Shown in pieces: positions 1 through 6,936 of a stretch of 64,000 nt of DNA (within the stretch, counting starts at the first letter, position 1; each line of letters begins with the position of its first letter). Source of the stretch: Verrucomicrobiaceae bacterium UBA2429 (GTDB lineage: Bacteria; Verrucomicrobiota; Verrucomicrobiia; Verrucomicrobiales; Verrucomicrobiaceae). The position numbers were made by a program, and so were the translations under genes. The notes beneath the pieces were generated by a model. The model did no database searches, had not been told where the DNA came from, and saw nothing but the letters and a program-made list of their open reading frames with translations. The DNA is taken from assembly GCA_002343505.1 (NCBI GenBank), contig DDQZ01000019.1:28045-92044 (forward strand), written 5' to 3'.

Positions 1-149
1 CAGGCGGTGGCATGGCTGCCGGTGAGGCGTTCCAGGAATGAGACGAGCCGGGGCGACCACCTGCGCATGAGCACGTTGAGCGCGGGGTCGTTTCCACCAG
101 CCAGGGCGAGCATGAGGTCTCTGTCTTCGTCGTCCGGCGTCTCGGTCAT
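1..149 (-). CDS. ECF-type RNA polymerase sigma factor, N-terminal part (runs off the left edge)
   Basis: Only the first 49 codons are inside the window. The translation begins MTETPDDEDRDLMLALAGGN and continues with a helix of the type seen in sigma region 2 (xRRWSPRLVSFLxRLTGSxATA), matching the usual ECF start, where region 2.1 reads D-x-x-L-M-x-x-x-A-x-G-D-x-x-A. The ATG (147-149) overlaps the TGA of the upstream gene (146-148) as ATGA, so translation is probably coupled. It is the third gene of a leftward operon, behind a membrane-anchored protein and a Spy/CpxP-like protein that would be the natural anti-sigma and sensor partners. Regions 2.4 and 4 are outside the window, so no ECF group can be assigned. 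Confidence 0.8.
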   Translation of the reverse strand, partial: MTETPDDEDRDLMLALAGGNDPALNVLMRRWSPRLVSFLERLTGSHATA

Positions 150-643
150 TGGACGGGCCGGGTTTGCGCGCGCAGCTCCTGCAGCTCGCGCGGGTTGACC
201 AGATCGGGCAGGAGGTCCTTCAAAAAACGCTCCCCCTGCCCCTCAGTCATCAATGCGGCCACGGTCTCGAGATGGCTGACCATGGTTTCGAGGCAGGACT
301 CGCACAGGGCTTTTTCCCTGGCCCGGCCCGCGGCTTCCGCGCGCTGGCGCATGAGCCGCACATTCTCCGCCGGGACATTGCGCGTGGGGACGCGGGGTGC
401 TGTTCCGCGCGCGGCGAGCATCTGCGCGCACATGGCGTCACAACGGGAGAAGTATTCCTCATGCAGAGCTTTGATTTTTTCAAACGACTCGTCAGGAATC
501 CGGTATTCGCTCTTCAACCAGGCCAGACCCGCCTCTTGCGGTGTGGGCTGGCGCGGCCCGATCTCCAGGACAAGGTCATGCGCGGCGATGAAGATCACCA
601 CCATGCCGAGCGCGAGGAGCAGGGCTTTGAGCTTGAGAGTCAT
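146..643 (-). CDS. Membrane-tethered or periplasmic Spy/CpxP-like helical protein
   Basis: The 165-residue protein has an N-terminal hydrophobic segment (about residues 7-25) that serves as signal peptide or anchor. A helical, charged body rich in Glu, Arg and Ala follows. A motif near the C-terminus (residues 134-145, MTEGQGERFLKD) resembles the L-T-x-x-Q-x-x-x-F element of the Spy/CpxP and heavy-metal-resistance sensor families (LTxxQ). Four Cys residues (CDAMC about residue 68; CESC about residue 113) could form disulfides or bind metal. The gene lies between a single-pass membrane protein (6-nt gap) and an ECF sigma factor (ATGA overlap), the context of an envelope-stress or metal-sensing sigma operon. 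The family assignment is by pattern only. Confidence 0.7.
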   Translation of the reverse strand: MTLKLKALLLALGMVVIFIAAHDLVLEIGPRQPTPQEAGLAWLKSEYRIPDESFEKIKALHEEYFSRCDAMCAQMLAARGTAPRVPTRNVPAENVRLMRQRAEAAGRAREKALCESCLETMVSHLETVAALMTEGQGERFLKDLLPDLVNPRELQELRAQTRPVQ

Positions 644-649
644 TCCGCT

Positions 650-958
650 TCAGTGTGAGGCGAGATGCACGGAGGCAAACGGGCTGACGCACTGCACATA
701 GGCGTCGTGCGGACTGATCTCCGGGGCGCGCATCTCCAGCAGTGCGGAGAGGACTCCCAGAACCACGGCGGCGGCGGCGGTGAGCGCGAGGCTGCGCGGG
801 CGGAGCATGAGCAGGAGGAAGGATTCCCACCAGGCCGGCTCCGCCTCGCCCGCTGCTATGCGCGCCCACACCTCCCTCTGCTGGGAGGCTGGCGTCTCCC
901 CGCGCACTTGCCACTCCAGCAGGAGATCGTCGAGCGGATCATTTTCCGGCGTGTTCAT
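650..958 (-). CDS. Single-pass membrane protein, putative anti-sigma factor
   Basis: The 102-residue protein has an acidic N-terminal cytosolic stretch (DPLDDLLLEWQV), a short conserved-looking W-x-R-I motif, one transmembrane helix (about residues 55-73) and a short periplasmic tail. This topology (small cytosolic domain, one helix, small outer domain) and its position as first gene of an operon ending in an ECF sigma factor suggest an anti-sigma factor. No zinc-binding HxxxCxxC motif is present, so it is not of the ZAS type. The function is inferred from context. Confidence 0.6.
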   Translation of the reverse strand: MNTPENDPLDDLLLEWQVRGETPASQQREVWARIAAGEAEPAWWESFLLLMLRPRSLALTAAAAVVLGVLSALLEMRAPEISPHDAYVQCVSPFASVHLASH

Positions 959-997
959 GGCTGCGGGGGAGGCGTGTCTGGTTTGAACGAGGGATTC

Positions 998-1249
998 TCA
1001 GCGGACATGCGCCACCTGCAAGCCGGTCTTGGAGGGAATGGGCGCCGGCGAGTGGTGGTAACGCACCTGGCTGGGTGCGGCTGAGATGGCGCTCGTCCGG
1101 GTTTCCTTGAAGGTGAGGCCGGTCTTGCTCTGGATCGGAGCCGACGAGTGGTAGTAGCGGCGGCCGGTGGAGTCTGTGCCCATGGAGGAGCAACTGACAC
1201 CGGTGGTCAGCATGGCGGCGGCAAGAATGAGCAGGGTCGGTTTCATCAT
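998..1249 (-). CDS. Small lipoprotein with a duplicated YHHS-API-SKTGL motif
   Basis: The 83-residue protein begins with a hydrophobic signal and a lipobox-like TTGVSC ending about residue 20, so it is probably lipidated and envelope-located. The mature part consists of two imperfect copies of one unit: RRYYHSSAPIQSKTGLTFK and VRYHHSPAPIPSKTGLQV, joined by about 15 residues. I do not recognise the family. Two adjacent ATG codons (1244-1249) are possible starts. The sequence directly upstream is a simple AACC-type tract instead of a recognisable ribosome-binding site. It lies between the sigma operon and gspK and could be transcribed with either. Confidence 0.55.
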   Translation of the reverse strand: MMKPTLLILAAAMLTTGVSCSSMGTDSTGRRYYHSSAPIQSKTGLTFKETRTSAISAAPSQVRYHHSPAPIPSKTGLQVAHVR

Positions 1250-1290
1250 GGTTGGGTTTGGTTGGTTTGGTTTGGGTTTGGTTGGTTTTT
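1250..1290 (-). repeat. AACC/AAACC simple-sequence tract at the start of the lipoprotein gene
   Basis: On the coding (minus) strand the 40 nt before the ATG are built almost only of AACC, AAACC and AAACCC units ending at the start codon. The tract occupies the place of the ribosome-binding site, so its length could influence translation. Confidence 0.7.
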
Positions 1291-1433
1291 GACGCGCGCA
1301 AAGGCCCGTCAGTGGGTGCTACCCCGCCGCTTTCACCACCCCTCAAAAAATGCGATTTTTTTCCGCCGTGGCAGGCGCAAGCGTGCCGCAGGCGCGTTCC
1401 GCGGCTTGAGATGGACGCGCGGGATATGCTGGA

Positions 1434-2486
1434 TCAACGCTCGCCCATCCAAAGGATGGCGGTGGCGCCCTGGCCGATGGCGCCGCGCACGACGGCGGCG
1501 ACCTGGCGTTCGAGATCGCCCACCTGGACTTTGACGAGGATGCGTTTCGTGGCGCTCTGGGTGCCGAGGATCTGCGCCCAGGCCTCAGGCTGGCCGGGCA
1601 GGCCGAGGACGGCGAGCGCGCTGGTCAGATCAGGCATGGGCAGGTCGTCTTGGGTGTTGAGAAGGCCGTCCCGCCCGACGCGCTGCGAGCGCAAGTTTTG
1701 CGCCATGCGGATGTCCGCTCCGGTGACGGCGGCCAGGATTTCAGGCGCGGTCTCATTGACATCCAGGATGCCGCTGGCGTGGATGCTGAACCATGTGCGC
1801 CACTGAGGATAGGCGGCCTCGACGATTTCCATGCCCTGCACCAGGGCCATCTCCTCAATCGAGCGGAAGGGCCGGTTGAAGGGAAAACCGGCCTGGTTGT
1901 ACGCCTTGCTCTCCGCGCCCTGCACGCGCGCGAAGTCGTCAGCGTCCACCCAGTCGAGCATGCGGTCAATGAGGGTGTTGGCCTGGGCCAGGCTCATGCC
2001 CCAGTGGCGGAAAATGCGGATGAGCGTAGGGCGGTCCTCACGCTGGAGCAGGATGTTCGGATTGATGAGTCCGTCCTCACCCGTCATCTCGACAATCCAG
2101 CCCTCGTCCTCGGCCACCTGGCGGCGCAGGAGCATGTCGTCCGGTTTGATGTCCGGGTTCATGGCGATGGCGAGCGCGGCTTCGGACAGCATGCGCGCAC
2201 GGAAGACCTGCCGCTTGGTTGCGGCCAGGTCCACATCCTGCATGAGCAGCAGCGAAACCCCGGCCACCAGCCCGATAAGCAGCGCAATGACCCACAACAC
2301 CGCGAGCAAGGCCGCGCCGCTTTGGAAGCGGTGTTGGAGTTCAAGCTTTAGCTTGTTCACTGACCGCCCGCAGCGGAGTCCACTTCCGTGTCGCCTAAAG
2401 GCTTCACTCCAGCGTTGGAGTCCAAGCCTGCCCATGCCTCCAGAAGGCTTGACTCCAATTTCAAGAATGCCGAAACGCGTTCTCAT
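1434..2486 (-). CDS. gspK: General secretion pathway protein K-like minor pseudopilin
   Basis: This is the last gene of the gspFGHIJK order. After a positively charged leader the sequence has SGAALLAVLWVIALLIGLVAG, a prepilin-type hydrophobic helix as in GspK (a cleavage site after Gly, no Glu at +5). A long globular domain follows with DWVDAD and a helix-hairpin-like region (ILDVNETAPEILAAVTG) typical of the family. GspK caps the type II secretion pseudopilus. The chosen ATG overlaps the gspJ stop as ATGA and has AGGAAA just upstream. A GTG at 2360 would give a 15-residue leader of normal length and remove about 42 residues encoded by interspersed repeats, so it may be the functional start. 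Confidence 0.8.
   Translation of the reverse strand: MRTRFGILEIGVKPSGGMGRLGLQRWSEAFRRHGSGLRCGRSVNKLKLELQHRFQSGAALLAVLWVIALLIGLVAGVSLLLMQDVDLAATKRQVFRARMLSEAALAIAMNPDIKPDDMLLRRQVAEDEGWIVEMTGEDGLINPNILLQREDRPTLIRIFRHWGMSLAQANTLIDRMLDWVDADDFARVQGAESKAYNQAGFPFNRPFRSIEEMALVQGMEIVEAAYPQWRTWFSIHASGILDVNETAPEILAAVTGADIRMAQNLRSQRVGRDGLLNTQDDLPMPDLTSALAVLGLPGQPEAWAQILGTQSATKRILVKVQVGDLERQVAAVVRGAIGQGATAILWMGER
2373..2459 (-). repeat. GGCTTnACTCCA inverted repeats at the gspJ-gspK junction
   Basis: GGCTTCACTCCA (2400-2411) pairs with TGGAGTCCAAGCC (2416-2428) as a hairpin with a 4-nt loop. A third arm, GGCTTGACTCCA, lies at 2446-2457, and a degenerate GCGGAGTCCACTTCC at about 2373. The unit sits between the gspJ stop and the GspK prepilin helix and is read through by the gspK frame. 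Confidence 0.65.
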
Positions 2487-3319
2487 GGGTTTCCTGGTGG
2501 CAGGGGCTGGCCGCCTGGATTCAGCGGCAGCCCATCCTGACCAATGGGCGCGCCTCCCGGTCCGGTGGGCACTCCGCCCGGGGCGATGGGCACGGCTCCC
2601 ACGCCGGCCTGCCTGATGACGGGCGGTATCCAAAAGACGGCGCGTGTTTCAAAGCCATCGTCAAGGCGCAGGCTCATCTCCGCCAGCAGGGGGCGGCGCG
2701 CGTCCTTCCAGTTGTTCTCCCAGCGGTTGCTCTGCCCGTCGAAGTAGCGCCACTCAAAGCGGCTGACATTATCCAGGAGGGCGATTGATTCCTGGTTGCG
2801 CGCGTACCGCACTTGCTGGCCGGCGCGCATGGCGGCGGTCTGGCGGTCGTCGAGCACGCGGATGCCCACGCGAAGATAGCCCCCGGGCCTCTCCTCGGCA
2901 AAAAGGTCCACGCTGGTGTCCGGCGGCAGCGCGCCGCCGGGTGTGAAGCAGGAGCCGCCGTTGACGATGTTCAGCGTGGGCAGGTAGGTGCCGCCTTTGG
3001 GCTGCACGCTGAGGCGGATTTCGGCCTCGCCAGGCAGGTTGCGGAAGGAGCGGCGCAGAAATTCGATGAAGTTCAGCCGCACCCGCGAGCGGTCCTGGGA
3101 TATGGCGAGGTCGTTGCCCAGCTCCATGGTGCTGTTGGCGATGGCGAAGATGCCGCCCATGAGCAGCACGAAGGCGGAGAGCGCCACCATCATTTCCAGG
3201 AGGGTGAAGGCTCGGATGTGAAAACTCGAAACTCGAAATCCGAAATTCGGAATTCCCCATGCGGTGAGAGGCCCGCGTGATGAGGCTTCGAATTTCGAAT
3301 TTCGAATTCCGGTTCTCAT
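2483..3319 (-). CDS. gspJ: General secretion pathway protein J-like minor pseudopilin
   Basis: The 278-residue protein has a class III prepilin signal HIRA/FTLLEMMVALSAFVLLMGG with Glu at +5, followed by a GspJ-like globular domain (RLNFIEFLRRSF, then RFEWRYFDGQSNRW near residue 200). The C-terminal 40 residues are a Pro/Gly-rich tail of PGG/GxP units (from about residue 243), not usual for GspJ. GspJ is a minor pseudopilin of the type II secretion pseudopilus tip with GspI and GspK. The first 36 residues before the cleavage site are encoded mainly by an interspersed TTCGAA repeat, making an unusually long leader. The start lies 4 nt after the gspI stop. The residue at -1 is Ala instead of Gly. 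Confidence 0.8.
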   Translation of the reverse strand: MRTGIRNSKFEASSRGPLTAWGIPNFGFRVSSFHIRAFTLLEMMVALSAFVLLMGGIFAIANSTMELGNDLAISQDRSRVRLNFIEFLRRSFRNLPGEAEIRLSVQPKGGTYLPTLNIVNGGSCFTPGGALPPDTSVDLFAEERPGGYLRVGIRVLDDRQTAAMRAGQQVRYARNQESIALLDNVSRFEWRYFDGQSNRWENNWKDARRPLLAEMSLRLDDGFETRAVFWIPPVIRQAGVGAVPIAPGGVPTGPGGAPIGQDGLPLNPGGQPLPPGNP

Positions 3320-3320
3320 G
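3219..3320. repeat. TTCGAA-type inverted interspersed repeat, copy A (in gspJ leader)
   Basis: Two AT-rich arms in opposite orientation (3221-3258, built of CTCGAAA/TCCGAAATTCGGAATT units; 3286-3318, built of TTCGAATTTCGAATT units) flank a GC-rich spacer of about 27 bp. The arms are roughly reverse complements. The whole unit lies inside gspJ, in frame, and encodes the NSKFEAS and GFRVSSFH segments of the leader. Confidence 0.75.
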
Positions 3321-3323
3321 ACT

Positions 3324-3830
3324 TTAATTCACCGGCAAAAAAGACCCGGCGTAGCGCAGGGTCTCCGCGCTGACCTCGATGGGGTCTCCGCCCTCGCTCC
3401 AGCGGGCGGTGACGACGATGCGGTAGGTGTTCTGCAAAAAGCGCCCGTCCTGGTTTTTGAGGTCGCGCACGAGCTGGATGACGACACGGTAGGCCACGCC
3501 GTCCGCCCCGGGCTTGATCTGCTGGTCCAGCTCCTTGAGCTGGGGTGCCTTGCCGAACTCATCAATCAAGGACTCCAGCCCCTGCTCGATCTCCAGCAGC
3601 CGCTGGGATTCGATGCCCGCCTCGGCGATCTGGTTGATGGTGCCCACCAGCGCCAGGGCGGCGATGCTGAACACGGCCAGCGCCAGCACGACCTCCAGCA
3701 GGGTCATGGCGCGCTGGCGGTGGAAATTCGAAGCTCGAAATTCGAAATTCGAAGCAGGCAACGGACCCTCCTTTGCCACAGCGCGGCGGCCCGGCCTTTC
3801 GATGCTCGAATTTCGGATTTCGAATTTCAT
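3324..3830 (-). CDS. gspI: General secretion pathway protein I-like minor pseudopilin
   Basis: With the start at 3830 the protein has 168 residues. A 41-residue leader ends in RQRA, followed by MTLLEVVLALAVFSIAALALVG, a class III prepilin helix with Glu at +5. A short C-terminal domain follows with a beta-rich end (YRIVVTARWSEGGDP) like GspI. It lies between gspH (2-nt gap) and gspJ (4-nt gap). Nearly the whole leader (KFEIRNSSIE... ASNFEFRASNFH) is encoded by interspersed repeat copy B, and I see no alternative start codon between the repeat and the prepilin helix. The open frame continues upstream to 3968, but that part overlaps gspH. Confidence 0.75.
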   Translation of the reverse strand: MKFEIRNSSIERPGRRAVAKEGPLPASNFEFRASNFHRQRAMTLLEVVLALAVFSIAALALVGTINQIAEAGIESQRLLEIEQGLESLIDEFGKAPQLKELDQQIKPGADGVAYRVVIQLVRDLKNQDGRFLQNTYRIVVTARWSEGGDPIEVSAETLRYAGSFLPVN

Positions 3831-3832
3831 GC
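3722..3832. repeat. TTCGAA-type inverted interspersed repeat, copy B (in gspI leader)
   Basis: Arm 1 (3722-3756) contains GAAATTCGAA units and arm 2 (3799-3831) contains CGAATTTC units. They are inverted relative to each other around a GC-rich spacer of about 42 bp. The copy supplies the gspI start codon and leader. It resembles copy A (3219-3320) and copy C (56322-56446) in design, but the spacers are not alike. Confidence 0.8.
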
Positions 3833-4294
3833 TTACTCGACGAGCGCTCCGGTAAGGGGGTGAAAGGCCAGTTCGCGAAAATCCGTGGGCGTTTCGAGGC
3901 GGATTTTCACCGGCTCGCAGATGCCTTGCTCGCCAAACGGCCAGAGGTGCCCCTCGGCCTTCTCCCAATTTTTGGCCCCGTAACGGAGGATGAAGACCTT
4001 CATGTCCTGCGGCAGCGCCTGGCGGGCGTGGTCACCCGCGCTTTCACCGAGAACGCCGAAGCCCTCCTCATCGAAGCCGATGATCATGCGCCGGTGCTGG
4101 AGCACTGCGCTCTGGTGCGCGTATTTGGACATCTGCACCAGCTTTTGGGCGGTTTTTTCAAAAGGGTCGTCATCATCCATCATGGCGAAGCTGGCGAAAC
4201 CGATGCCCATGATGACGATCATGATGCTCATGACCACGACGATCTCCAGCATGGTGAATCCGCGCGGATGGCGGCGGATGCATGGAAGCTTCAT
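3833..4294 (-). CDS. gspH: General secretion pathway protein H-like minor pseudopilin
   Basis: The 153-residue protein starts with a short basic leader (residues 1-11) ending in PRG, then FTMLEIVVVMSIMIVIMGIGF with the canonical Gly at -1 and Glu at +5. The C-terminal domain contains a QSAVLQHRRMIIGF strand pair, matching the GspH fold in which R-x-x-x-x-x-A follows the helix. It is the only pseudopilin of this operon with the standard Gly at -1. It lies 17 nt after gspG and 2 nt before gspI. It acts in the inner membrane and periplasm as part of the pseudopilus. Confidence 0.82.
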   Translation of the reverse strand: MKLPCIRRHPRGFTMLEIVVVMSIMIVIMGIGFASFAMMDDDDPFEKTAQKLVQMSKYAHQSAVLQHRRMIIGFDEEGFGVLGESAGDHARQALPQDMKVFILRYGAKNWEKAEGHLWPFGEQGICEPVKIRLETPTDFRELAFHPLTGALVE

Positions 4295-4311
4295 GAGCAG
4301 GGGGCGCGGGG

Positions 4312-4734
4312 TCAGTCGAGGTAGATGTCGTCGTCACCACCGTCCTTGCCGTCCGGCCCCATGCAGTAGAGGTCGTAGGCGCCGCCGCTCTGGCGTCCCG
4401 GGGTGCGGTACTGGTATTTGTTGCCCCAGGGATCGAGGATTCCGTTTTCCTCGACGAGTTTGCGCTTCACACGGGCGTTGCCCGGAGGGGTCACGAGGGC
4501 TTCGAGGCTGGGGGGCAGGGAGCGGTTGAGGGTTTTGTACTGCACGATGGCGGTCTTGATCGTGTTCATCTGGGCCTCGGCGGCGGTGAACTTGGCGTTT
4601 TCATCCACCTCGCCGAGCGTGACCGCGCCGATGGCGATGAGCAGGGCGATGATGGCGAGCACGAGCATCATCTCCATGAGGGTGAAGGCGGCTTGCAGCG
4701 GATTGCGGCGGAATGGCAGGGCGGTGGATTTCAT
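4312..4734 (-). CDS. gspG: General secretion pathway protein G, major pseudopilin
   Basis: The 140-residue form has a leader ending QAA, then FTLMEMMLVLAIIALLIAIGAV (prepilin helix, Glu +5). The diagnostic GspG body follows: AEAQMNTIKTAIVQYKTLNRSLPPSLEAL, DPWGNKYQYRTPG, and an acidic calcium-loop end GPDGKDGGDDDIYLD. GspG forms the pseudopilus shaft of the type II secretion system. The start at 4734 gives a normal 16-residue leader. Upstream in-frame ATGs at 4770, 4797 and 4818 exist, the last overlapping the gspF stop as ATGA, but would give leaders of 28-44 residues. The -1 residue is Ala. Confidence 0.9.
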   Translation of the reverse strand: MKSTALPFRRNPLQAAFTLMEMMLVLAIIALLIAIGAVTLGEVDENAKFTAAEAQMNTIKTAIVQYKTLNRSLPPSLEALVTPPGNARVKRKLVEENGILDPWGNKYQYRTPGRQSGGAYDLYCMGPDGKDGGDDDIYLD

Positions 4735-4814
4735 GGGCGGTGTGGGGTTGGAAAGCGTTGGAGTCGGCATGATGCCAAAGTGTTCGGGATTCGTCATGGG
4801 GAATCTCGAAGGGG

Positions 4815-6074
4815 TCAACCGCGCGACTTGAGCGCCGAGACGGTCTGGAAGATGACGGAGATCATCATGTAGGCCATGACACCGACGAGGGCGGCCATGA
4901 GCAGGATGATGACGGGCTGGAGCATGGCCATGACTTTTTCCAGGGCCTTGGAAAGCTCGCGCCCGCAGCGGTCGGCGGCGCGGCGCAGGGTGCCGGCGAG
5001 GTCGCCGGTATGCTCGCCGATGCGCACCATTTCCAGCAGTCTCAGGGGAAAGAGCGCGGTTTTCTCCAGGCCGCGCGAGAGGGACGCGCCATCACGCACG
5101 CTGGCGATGACGTTCTCGAGCTGCTTCTGAACATAAAGGTTCGATGAGACGCGGGAGGCCAGCTCCAGCCCCTTGAGCAAAGGCAGGCCGCCGCTGGAGA
5201 GGCTGGCCAGCGTTTCCAGGAACTGGGTGTGGAAGCTGGTCATGAGCACAGTGCCGATGAAGGGGATGCGCAGCTTGCCCTGGTCCCACACGGGCCTGCC
5301 TGCCTTGGACTGGGTCCAGACCCAGAAGCCTAGCGCGATCAGAGCGCTGGCGGCCAGCAGCAGCCACCAGTAGTTTTTCATGAAATCGGAGATGGCCAGT
5401 ACGATTTGGATGCCTTTGGGGACGCCGCCTTTCATGCGCGACATCATGCCGCTCAAGCGCGGGATGAGGAAGGTGGTGAACAGCAGGGTGACGCCGATGG
5501 CGGAGACGAAGAGAAAACCGGGATAGATGAGCGCCACGGCCACCTGGCTACGCATTTCGGCCACGTTGCCGAGGTAACGGGCCTGGCGTTTCAGCGCGGT
5601 GCCCAGGGAGCCGCCCGCCTCGCCGGCGGCGGCCACCGCGCAGAAGAGTTCATTAAAAGAGGGGGAGGTCTGACGCAGAGCGCTGCTGAAGGGGTGGCCT
5701 TCGCGGATGAGGTTGCCCAGCTTGCGGGCCACGCGGCTTTGCGTGGTTTTGGCGTTTTTCCCCTCCATGAGCCGCAGGGCGGCCTCCAGTCTCATGCCCG
5801 CCTCAAGCAGCTCGGCAAGCTCCTCGGTGAAGAGCTGGACCTGGCTGTTGCTGAGCTTGAGCGGGCCGGTCTCGCCCTCGGCAGCCTCGTCGGCCCTGGC
5901 CTGTTTTTTTGCCGCTTTCGCAGCCAATCCCGCGCTGGCGGTCTCGGCCACTTTGAAGGGCTGCAGGCCGCGTCCGGTCAACTGCCGGATGGCGGCGGCG
6001 CGGTCGGCGGCCTCGACGGTTCCGGAGATGTCGCGTCCGGTGATGTCGGCGGCTTGGTAGGCAAAGTTCGGCAT
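4815..6074 (-). CDS. gspF: Type II secretion system inner-membrane platform protein GspF
   Basis: The 419-residue protein starts MPNFAYQAADITGRDISGTV, the usual GspF/PilC N-terminus. Two homologous cytoplasmic domains follow (about residues 75-180 and 285-385, with FTEELAELLEAGMRLEAAL and FLETLASLSSGGLPLLKGLE). The domains are separated by membrane segments (about 195-220 and 245-265), and the protein ends with a C-terminal helix (LQPVIILLMAALVGVMAYMMISVIF). It recruits the GspE ATPase and is needed for pseudopilus assembly. It heads the gspFGHIJK operon. gspD, gspE, gspL, gspM and the prepilin peptidase are not in the window, so the rest of the machine must be encoded elsewhere. The open frame extends upstream to 6302, but that part overlaps the next gene and looks non-coding. 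Confidence 0.92.
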   Translation of the reverse strand: MPNFAYQAADITGRDISGTVEAADRAAAIRQLTGRGLQPFKVAETASAGLAAKAAKKQARADEAAEGETGPLKLSNSQVQLFTEELAELLEAGMRLEAALRLMEGKNAKTTQSRVARKLGNLIREGHPFSSALRQTSPSFNELFCAVAAAGEAGGSLGTALKRQARYLGNVAEMRSQVAVALIYPGFLFVSAIGVTLLFTTFLIPRLSGMMSRMKGGVPKGIQIVLAISDFMKNYWWLLLAASALIALGFWVWTQSKAGRPVWDQGKLRIPFIGTVLMTSFHTQFLETLASLSSGGLPLLKGLELASRVSSNLYVQKQLENVIASVRDGASLSRGLEKTALFPLRLLEMVRIGEHTGDLAGTLRRAADRCGRELSKALEKVMAMLQPVIILLMAALVGVMAYMMISVIFQTVSALKSRG

Positions 6075-6165
6075 GGGCTTGGCAGGGCTGAGACAAGCAC
6101 AGTCCGGGTTTGTTGCAATCCGGCATCTGCCGCGCTTTGTGACGCGGCCGCGACACGCGCCGGCA

Positions 6166-6876
6166 TCAGGCGCGTCCCGGCACCTCCCCGGGCTGGGGCC
6201 GGTCCTGAATGCCGAGAGCTTTTTCCAGCTCCTGTTCCAGGTATAGCGCCTGTTCCAGCTCCATGCCGGCGGCCAGTTTGGTCTTCGTGGAGCCGTCGTC
6301 ATGCAACGCCCACAGTTCGTAGGTGACAGTGACGCCGTTTTTCCCGCGCGAGATGTGCTCCTTGCAAAAAAGCTGGCGCAGGCTCATGCCCGCCAGCTCG
6401 CGCGCGCCGGGCCAGGGCAGGGGACGATGGGCGATGCGGAGAATGCCGCGCTCCAGGGTGACATGGGTCTTGTTCACGAACGAGGCCACCGCGTAGTAGC
6501 TGAGCACCAGGCCCACGGTGACATGGATGACGGGGAACAGCTTCGCGATCATGGGCGCGCCCGCCGTGAAAGCCATGGCATACCAGACCACCAGGAAGCC
6601 GTCCCAGATGACGCAGAAAAAAACCAGCGCCCACACCACAGGCGTGAACCAGGAGCGCGTGATCTCGATGCCATGCAGGGTCTTTTCGAAAGTCATGCGT
6701 TTCGGCAGTGCCACCGGCTCGCGCTTGCCTCCGCCTTGGGCCGAGCCGCCGAAGGATGCGGTGAGGTTCATCACCGAGCCGCAGTAGGAGCATTTGGCCA
6801 GGCCGCGGGAGAGGTCTATGTCCGGCTCCCGGATGGCGGAGGAGCAGGACGGGCATTTGAGGGCGGTGAGGGACAT
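6166..6876 (-). CDS. Zinc-ribbon membrane protein of unknown function
   Basis: The 236-residue protein begins with a rubredoxin-like zinc ribbon (LKCPSCSSAI ... LAKCSYCGS, residues 7-33). A linker follows, then two transmembrane segments (about residues 77-105 and 112-135) and a soluble C-terminal domain of about 95 residues with no motif I recognise. It lies between gspF and nagA on the same strand with gaps of 60-90 nt. It may be an ordinary membrane protein unrelated to secretion. Confidence 0.65.
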   Translation of the reverse strand: MSLTALKCPSCSSAIREPDIDLSRGLAKCSYCGSVMNLTASFGGSAQGGGKREPVALPKRMTFEKTLHGIEITRSWFTPVVWALVFFCVIWDGFLVVWYAMAFTAGAPMIAKLFPVIHVTVGLVLSYYAVASFVNKTHVTLERGILRIAHRPLPWPGARELAGMSLRQLFCKEHISRGKNGVTVTYELWALHDDGSTKTKLAAGMELEQALYLEQELEKALGIQDRPQPGEVPGRA

Positions 6877-6936
6877 GCGGGAAAGCTACTCGCGTCTCCG
6901 GCGGGCCGCCAGTGCGGGAAGGGCGCGCGCGGCGAA

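Noticed and set aside
1250..1290. AACC tract considered as a telomere-like or CRISPR-like repeat
   Set aside because: It is only about 40 bp, irregular, and has no spacers. A simple-sequence tract is sufficient.
4770..4818. Upstream ATGs of gspG, one overlapping the gspF stop
   Set aside because: They would give leaders of 28-44 residues. The ATG at 4734 gives a normal prepilin leader, although the overlap leaves some doubt.
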